Assembly (NCBI GenBank): GCA_002404895.1
Contig: DHKO01000031.1
Coordinates: 1 to 46,044, forward strand
Direction: 5' to 3'
DNA: 46,044 nt
DNA from: Treponema sp. UBA4692
GTDB taxonomy: Bacteria; Spirochaetota; Spirochaetia; Treponematales; Treponemataceae
The translations under genes and the position numbers were made by a program. The notes under the pieces are model-generated. The model was not told the DNA's origin, ran no database searches, and was given only the letters and a program-made list of their open reading frames with translations. The stretch's first letter is position 1. Each line of letters opens with the position of its first letter. Shown here one piece after another: positions 41,763-46,044 of the stretch.

Positions 41763-42787
41763 TTTTTACCTTTTATAGATTTTGCAAAAACACGCACTCC
41801 GGAGCGTAGTCCGGCGCAAATTGATTCTAGAAAATTGAAGACAGGCGGGCAGTGCGCTTTTAAGTCCGCAATTGTGAACGTGAGAGGCGACTGCATTATG
41901 CTTACAATCCGCTGGTCATTTATCAGATGAACTTTATTGAACTGAAATTTAGGCTCGTCAATCATTTTCCTGATTTTTTCAGGAATCTCTCCGGCTTCTT
42001 TTATTTCCTGCCAGATTTTTTTGTCGGCGAGCTTGTAATACGGAATGTAGTTCTTCCCCGAAAATTCGCTCGAGTAATAATGGATTATTTTCGCGTCTTT
42101 CAAGAAAGCAAGTCCGCCGTGGCTTGGCTGGCAGTTCCATTTTCCGTCGAGAAGCTTCATTTTTAGCCCTGTCTTAAAATTCGCCTCGTTTAGCGCGCTC
42201 TGGTCGTGCTTGTCGTTTTTTTTGTACGCTGAATATTTCCAAAGCTCGTTCCATTTCTTGAAAAGCTCTTTTGTCTGTTTTTTCTCGTCATCTGAATCAC
42301 CTTTCGCGAGAATCAGGCCGCCGTTTATATTGTAGCCGGCAGCTTTTGTTCCCTTGAAGCCGAGCTTTTTGTCGCGCGCGAGAAAATATTTTTTATGGAT
42401 ATGCTCGTTTAAAAGAACGTGTCCGTCCAGAACTCCGCCTGTAACTGCATTTTCATTTTCAATCTCGCTTAAGTCATCGCAGATTATCGTGTCGCAGTCG
42501 ATATACAAAAAACTTCCGTCAACATATTCTGGAATTGAAGTCTTGATAAGGCGAGAGCGGTCAGCGTTCGGAATTTCAGGAGAAAAATCGACAGAAATTA
42601 TTTCCGAGGCGTATTTTAAAATCGCAGTTCTTTTGTTCTCGTCTGAAAATGAATTTTTTGTCTTGTCGTCAGTCAGGACTGTTATTTTTGCGTCAGGCAT
42701 TTTTTTTCGCAAAGAATAAACCGACATCAAAGCCTGCTCGTAATAAAAATCCTCTGGGGCTGAAGTCAAAACATAAACATATTTCAT
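41759..42787 (-). CDS. GT8-like glycosyltransferase
   Basis: 342 residues of the GT-A fold. YVLTSAPEDFYYEQALMSVY gives the first helix, ITVLTDDKT the second strand, and SFLYIDCDTIICDDLSEIEN the DxD metal motif in the glycogenin/LgtC-like position. Later blocks GYNINGGLILAKGD and AKIIHYYSSEF match the family 8 layout. About 70 C-terminal residues are basic and may touch the membrane. It heads the minus-strand glycan operon. Its promoter overlaps that of the divergent sugar kinase gene, and only 8 bases lie between the -10 and ATG, so the mRNA is nearly leaderless. Confidence 0.85.
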   Translation of the reverse strand: MKYVYVLTSAPEDFYYEQALMSVYSLRKKMPDAKITVLTDDKTKNSFSDENKRTAILKYASEIISVDFSPEIPNADRSRLIKTSIPEYVDGSFLYIDCDTIICDDLSEIENENAVTGGVLDGHVLLNEHIHKKYFLARDKKLGFKGTKAAGYNINGGLILAKGDSDDEKKQTKELFKKWNELWKYSAYKKNDKHDQSALNEANFKTGLKMKLLDGKWNCQPSHGGLAFLKDAKIIHYYSSEFSGKNYIPYYKLADKKIWQEIKEAGEIPEKIRKMIDEPKFQFNKVHLINDQRIVSIMQSPLTFTIADLKAHCPPVFNFLESICAGLRSGVRVFAKSIKGKK

Positions 42788-42811
42788 AATCTTGAATTAT
42801 AATGATATAAT
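42783..42811 (+). promoter_or_regulatory. Promoter of the sugar kinase gene, likely leaderless
   Basis: TTCATA (42783-42788), 17-base spacer, TGA-TATAAT with the perfect -10 at 42806-42811, then six bases and ATG 42818. No ribosome site. The -35 overlaps the start codon of the divergent glycosyltransferase. Confidence 0.65.
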
Positions 42812-42824
42812 ATTGTTATGTCTA
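42796..42824 (-). promoter_or_regulatory. Promoter of the minus-strand glycan operon
   Basis: Minus strand TAGACA (42819-42824), 17-base spacer, perfect TATAAT (42796-42801), 8 bases before ATG 42787. The -35 lies inside the first codons of the divergent gene. Confidence 0.6.
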
Positions 42825-43993
42825 AGGAAGATGTAAAATCATTGATTGAAGAGAAGAAAGCTTCTGGCGAGGCTCTTCATTTTTTTTGTCCGTACAGGGT
42901 TTGTCCGCTTGGCGCGCATGTTGACCATCAGTTCGGGCTTGTTACAGGATTTGCAATCGACAAGGGAACGAGTTTTGATTTTTTCCCGTCAGATGACAGC
43001 AGCGTTGAAGTCTACTCGGAGAATTTTGCTGGAGCTGCCGAGGGCGATTTGAATGACGAGTATGAGCGGCAGTACATTTGGGCAGATTATCTTTTTGGAG
43101 CGGCTTACGCGCTTAAAAAATCCTACACGCTTGAAAAAGGCGTGAAAGGAATTGTCTCAGGCTCGATTTTGGGCGGCGGACTTTCATCCTCCGCGAGCGT
43201 TCTTCTGACTTATCTGAAATCGCTGGCTTTTGTGAACGGAATAAATCTTACAAGCCTTGAGCTTATAAATCTTGCGATTGAGGCGGAGCGCAATTTTATC
43301 GGCGTGAATGTCGGAAAGCTCGACCAAAGCTGCGAGGTCTTTTCAAAAAAGGACAATCTTTTGTTTCTCGACACAAAAACAGATTCTTCCAAGCTCGTGA
43401 AAATCCCAAAGAGTATGCCTGATTTTGAGATTGCCGTGATTTTTTCAGGAGTTGAAAGAAAACTTGCCGGCTCTGCTTACAACACGAGAGTTGACGAGTG
43501 CAAGGCTGCAAGCTATGCGCTGAAAGGGTTTGCGCATCTTGAATACGGAAAATTCAATGACTCGTATCTCCGCGATGTTCCTTACGGAATTTATGTGCAG
43601 AACAAAGATAAATTGCCTTTGAACTGGGCAAAGCGCGCCGAGCATTTCTATACGGAAAATGAGCGCGTGAAAAAAGGCGTAAAGGCTTTTCAGAGCGGAA
43701 ATTTGGCGGAGTTTGGAAAGCTTGTCTTTGAAAGCGGCCGCTCTTCAATTGAAAACTACGAAACTGGAAGCGATGAGCTGAAAGTGCTGCAGCATATAAT
43801 GGAAAACACAGAAGGAATTTACGGCGGACGGTTCAGTGGGGCTGGCTTCAACGGCTGCGCAATGGCGATTGTCAATCCGGCAAAAAAGGATTCAATCGAA
43901 AGAAAAATCACATCTGAATACTTGAAGCTTTTTCCTGAGCTGAAATCAAAATTCAGCATAACATTCTGCAAAACTTCGGACGGAATAAACTGA
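42818..43993 (+). CDS. GHMP sugar kinase, galactokinase family
   Basis: 391 residues. The family signatures are PYRVCPLGAHVDHQFG (25-40, the substrate-binding block that reads GRVNLIGEHTDYN in E. coli galactokinase), LGGGLSSSASVLL (phosphate loop) and GRFSGAGFNGCAMAIV (third GHMP motif). It phosphorylates C1 of a hexose, pentose or uronic acid with ATP. The altered first motif is shared, as I recall, with anaerobe 'galactokinase-like' proteins whose substrate is not always galactose. It overlaps the nucleotidyltransferase gene by one base (TGATG), implying kinase and nucleotide-transfer steps in sequence. Confidence 0.88.
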   Translation: MSKEDVKSLIEEKKASGEALHFFCPYRVCPLGAHVDHQFGLVTGFAIDKGTSFDFFPSDDSSVEVYSENFAGAAEGDLNDEYERQYIWADYLFGAAYALKKSYTLEKGVKGIVSGSILGGGLSSSASVLLTYLKSLAFVNGINLTSLELINLAIEAERNFIGVNVGKLDQSCEVFSKKDNLLFLDTKTDSSKLVKIPKSMPDFEIAVIFSGVERKLAGSAYNTRVDECKAASYALKGFAHLEYGKFNDSYLRDVPYGIYVQNKDKLPLNWAKRAEHFYTENERVKKGVKAFQSGNLAEFGKLVFESGRSSIENYETGSDELKVLQHIMENTEGIYGGRFSGAGFNGCAMAIVNPAKKDSIERKITSEYLKLFPELKSKFSITFCKTSDGIN

Positions 43994-44742
43994 TGAAATC
44001 GATTATACTTGCTGCCGGATATGCGACCCGGCTTTATCCTCTGACTGAAAATTTCCCGAAACCGCTTCTGAAAATCGGCAACAAGTCAATCTTGGACAGG
44101 CTGATTGACGACATCGACAATTTTGAGAATATTTCAGGTCATATTATTGTCTCAAACCACAAATTCGTGGATTTTTTTGAAAAATGGAAATCCGAAAGAA
44201 AATTCAATCATGAAGCCATTGTGATTGATGACGGCTCAACGGAGAATGAGAACCGCCTCGGAGCTGTAAAGGACATTCTTTTTGCAGTTGAGAAATGCAA
44301 TGTGAATGAAGATATTCTTGTTCTTGCGGGCGACAATATTCTTGACTTTTCCTTAAAAGATTTTGTTGCTTATTCAAAAGAAAAAAACGCGCCCTGCATT
44401 ATGCGCCATTTTGAAAAGAATATTGAAAAGCTCCGCAGGACTGGAGTCGCGACTGTCGATGAGAGCGGCAAGGTGCTCAAGATGCAGGAGAAGCCTTTGA
44501 ATCCTCAAAGCCCGTGGGCAGTCCCGCCTTTTTACATCTACAGAAAAGACGATTTGCCTTTCATAAAAAAAGCCTGCGAGAAAGACGCGAGCGGAAAAAT
44601 TCCATGCGGAACTGACGCTCCGGGAGACTTTATCGCGTGGTTTTGCGGACAGAAAGATGTTTACGCATGGCTTATGACAGGGCAGCGGCACGACATAGGA
44701 AATCTTGAGAGCCTTGAAGAAGCGCGGAAAATTTTCCCGTAG
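43993..44742 (+). CDS. Sugar-1-phosphate nucleotidyltransferase
   Basis: 249 residues. The N-terminal signature is ILAAGYATRLYPLTENFPKP (the G-x-(G/A)-T-R-L-x-P-x-T...PK motif), then LVLAGDNILDFSLKD (metal-binding Asp), VLKMQEKPLNP and RHDIGNLESLEEA. It joins a sugar-1-phosphate to an NTP. Coupled to the upstream kinase, it would complete a two-step salvage route to an NDP-sugar for the divergent glycosyltransferase operon. Base and sugar specificity cannot be read from sequence. It is shorter than RmlA or GalU (about 290). Confidence 0.88.
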   Translation: MKSIILAAGYATRLYPLTENFPKPLLKIGNKSILDRLIDDIDNFENISGHIIVSNHKFVDFFEKWKSERKFNHEAIVIDDGSTENENRLGAVKDILFAVEKCNVNEDILVLAGDNILDFSLKDFVAYSKEKNAPCIMRHFEKNIEKLRRTGVATVDESGKVLKMQEKPLNPQSPWAVPPFYIYRKDDLPFIKKACEKDASGKIPCGTDAPGDFIAWFCGQKDVYAWLMTGQRHDIGNLESLEEARKIFP

Positions 44743-44772
44743 ATTTTAGAAGAAAAATTTTGAATATGGACT

Positions 44773-46026
44773 CTAAAGCGAGTTGATGTACGAGTCCATC
44801 CAGTCGTAACGCTTGAAAAGCCAGTTGTAGACGTAATCGACTTCTGCCTGATAAGTTTTTCTTGACTTGTATCCCGGTGTATGCGGCCACTGCTTCCTTC
44901 CGAGCGTGCGCCAAACCAAATCATCAATTTCCGCGGACGATGCGAGAACTTCTGATTCTTCAAGAATGTAGTCAAACGAATCTTTTAGACGTGATTTTGT
45001 CTCGTGCCATCTCTCTTTTACAGCGGCCTTGAATTCGTCATTTCTCCAAAGTTCCTTGTACCAGTGGAATTTGTTTATCCAAGAATCTTCCGGGGAAAAA
45101 TTATTGTCCATGTGGCTTCCGCCAAAAGCGATGTCAAAATCCCAAACCGGGCCCATGTAAAGTTTTTTTGTCTCCGAGTTGAAAGCCATGTAGCAGCTCG
45201 CCATAAAGTCAGAGTCGCGGTTTTTTGAGAATTCGTTAAGAATATACCAGTCAACGAACGAAGCCTTGTCGATAAAATCGAAAACTTTCGAGTTATCCTG
45301 AAAATAAATCTGGTCTTCAATCGACTGCAATATTTCTTTTTCCTTTAGGAAGTTCTCTTCTGGAACATCGTTGTCAACAAGGCTGAACGGAACATCCTGC
45401 TTTGAGCGGAAATTCCACTCCTTGTTAAGCCTTGAATTCACAACGAAAAGAAAGCTGTCTTTTGGAAGATTTATGCGGTTTTCGCCTTGCTCGACTTTCT
45501 CGTAGATGCAGTAAAGTCCTGAAAAATTGTTGTTCAGATAAAGATTCACGAACTTGAAATCTGGAATCCATCCGCCGCTTGTGTTTGTGTAGATTGTTTT
45601 AGCAAGGAAAGTGGCGTATGCGTCCCGGACTTTAGACTTGTCAGTCATAAAAGGCCGGATTGTCCATTTCTGGGCAGCCGGCATTCCTAATACCCCCCCC
45701 CGTATGTTAAATTTTGCAAAGTAGGGCTTTTTCCGGAAAGTCCAGGTTGTGTTTCCGCGCCCGCGGATTTTTCCTCTGTATTTTGTTCCGTTTCCTTCAA
45801 TATAAGAATCATAATTCTCAAAAATAGAAAAGTCGGCGCCGATATATTTTTCCTTTGACCTGATTTTTTTCTCGCCGTCAGTCTCGATGAACATGACAGG
45901 AAGCCCGCAGCCAAAAACCCGTTCCTTTGTTATCTGATTTTTCCCCGACACAAATACAAAACTAACAATAAGAAGAGAAAGAACTAGAAGATAAATGTAA
46001 AGCCGCGCAGAATTTTTCTTGAACAT
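44773..46026 (-). CDS. CotH-like kinase family protein with internal G9 tract
   Basis: 417 residues. One N-terminal membrane segment (about 9-27, LYIYLLVLSLLIVSFVFV) places the rest outside the cytoplasm. CotH features are KYRGKIRGRGNTTWTFRKKP, LGMPAAQKWTIRPFMTDKSK, SGLYCIYEKVEQGENRINLP and YMGPVWDFDIAFGG, which carries the metal-binding Asp. CotH proteins are atypical protein kinases phosphorylating secreted or spore-coat proteins. A run of nine G (45693-45701) encodes Arg-Gly-Gly about 108-110 in the middle of the conserved region, currently in frame. Ribosome site is weak (AAAGG about 13 bases from ATG). Convergent with the nucleotidyltransferase, no clear terminator between. Confidence 0.88.
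   Translation of the reverse strand: MFKKNSARLYIYLLVLSLLIVSFVFVSGKNQITKERVFGCGLPVMFIETDGEKKIRSKEKYIGADFSIFENYDSYIEGNGTKYRGKIRGRGNTTWTFRKKPYFAKFNIRGGVLGMPAAQKWTIRPFMTDKSKVRDAYATFLAKTIYTNTSGGWIPDFKFVNLYLNNNFSGLYCIYEKVEQGENRINLPKDSFLFVVNSRLNKEWNFRSKQDVPFSLVDNDVPEENFLKEKEILQSIEDQIYFQDNSKVFDFIDKASFVDWYILNEFSKNRDSDFMASCYMAFNSETKKLYMGPVWDFDIAFGGSHMDNNFSPEDSWINKFHWYKELWRNDEFKAAVKERWHETKSRLKDSFDYILEESEVLASSAEIDDLVWRTLGRKQWPHTPGYKSRKTYQAEVDYVYNWLFKRYDWMDSYINSL
45693..45701 (-). repeat. Poly-G (G9) homopolymer inside the CotH-like coding region
   Basis: Nine consecutive G on the coding strand (C on the plus strand). A one-base change would shift the frame about a quarter of the way into the protein; one of the other frames stops within a few codons of the tract. 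It is the longest G/C homopolymer I noticed in the window. Confidence 0.9.
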
Positions 46027-46044
46027 AAACGCTTATCTGCCTTT

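Noticed and set aside
1..46044. tRNA, rRNA, riboswitch, CRISPR array, insertion sequence or prophage
   Set aside because: No cloverleaf with CCA-type ends, no repeated spacer array, no transposase or phage gene, and intergenic regions are too short for a classical riboswitch.

Overview
The window reads as chromosomal DNA of a spirochete, most likely a Treponema. The evidence is a FlaA flagellar sheath protein, a V-type ATPase operon in spirochete order (E, DUF2764, A, B, D, I, K), a 'spiro-SPASM' family protein, periplasmic TPR and amidase proteins, and AT-leaning codon use at moderate GC. I see no insertion sequence, prophage, CRISPR array, tRNA or rRNA. No stretch over 300 bases lacks a gene; the longest gap, 25320-25603, holds two promoters and a 5' leader hairpin.

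Layout. 1-179 (-): 5'-truncated esterase/phytase-like fragment. 352-2932 (-): Rsb-type partner-switching module (phosphatase, STAS antagonist, anti-sigma-like kinase). 3001-6049 (-): TPR/degenerate-Mrr membrane protein, metallophosphoesterase and ParB-like protein. 6224-7900 (+): TPR-OmpA envelope protein. 7912-11466 (-): xseA-xseB-mutL DNA repair operon. 11651-18448 (+): unusual glycan or nucleotide-sugar cluster (spiro-SPASM, GT-A protein, SpsF-SpsG-methyltransferase triple fusion, ATP-grasp). 18491-21233 (+): cell-wall amidase, GerMN protein and FlaA. 21368-25090 (+): RelA/SpoT-type alarmone synthetase fused to TPRs, then a RadC/JAMM-DinG helicase fusion. 25149-25319 (-): 56-residue zinc-ribbon protein. 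25604-32953 (+): V-ATPase. 33140-35337 (+): IspG and a TPR protein. 35342-42787 (-): surface glycan operon (four glycosyltransferases, an initiating sugar-phosphate transferase, an outer-membrane barrel). 42818-44742 (+): GHMP sugar kinase and nucleotidyltransferase. 44773-46026 (-): CotH-like kinase with an in-frame G9 tract.

How the parts fit. Much of the window concerns the envelope: two sets of sugar-handling genes, a sugar kinase/nucleotidyltransferase pair that could feed the second set, amidase and OmpA proteins, and the flagellar sheath. The 11.6-18.4 kb cluster next to flaA is the best candidate for a poorly described system. It has the composition expected for making and modifying an unusual acidic or amino sugar, possibly for flagellin or another periplasmic acceptor; that role is inference. 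A second recurring theme is regulatory: relA-like, ispG and galactokinase-like genes all start with the same arrangement, TGATATRAT, six bases, ATG, and no ribosome binding site. This predicts leaderless mRNAs. A third is DNA repair: the ExoVII small subunit carries a textbook sliding-clamp motif (QLDLF) beside mutL.
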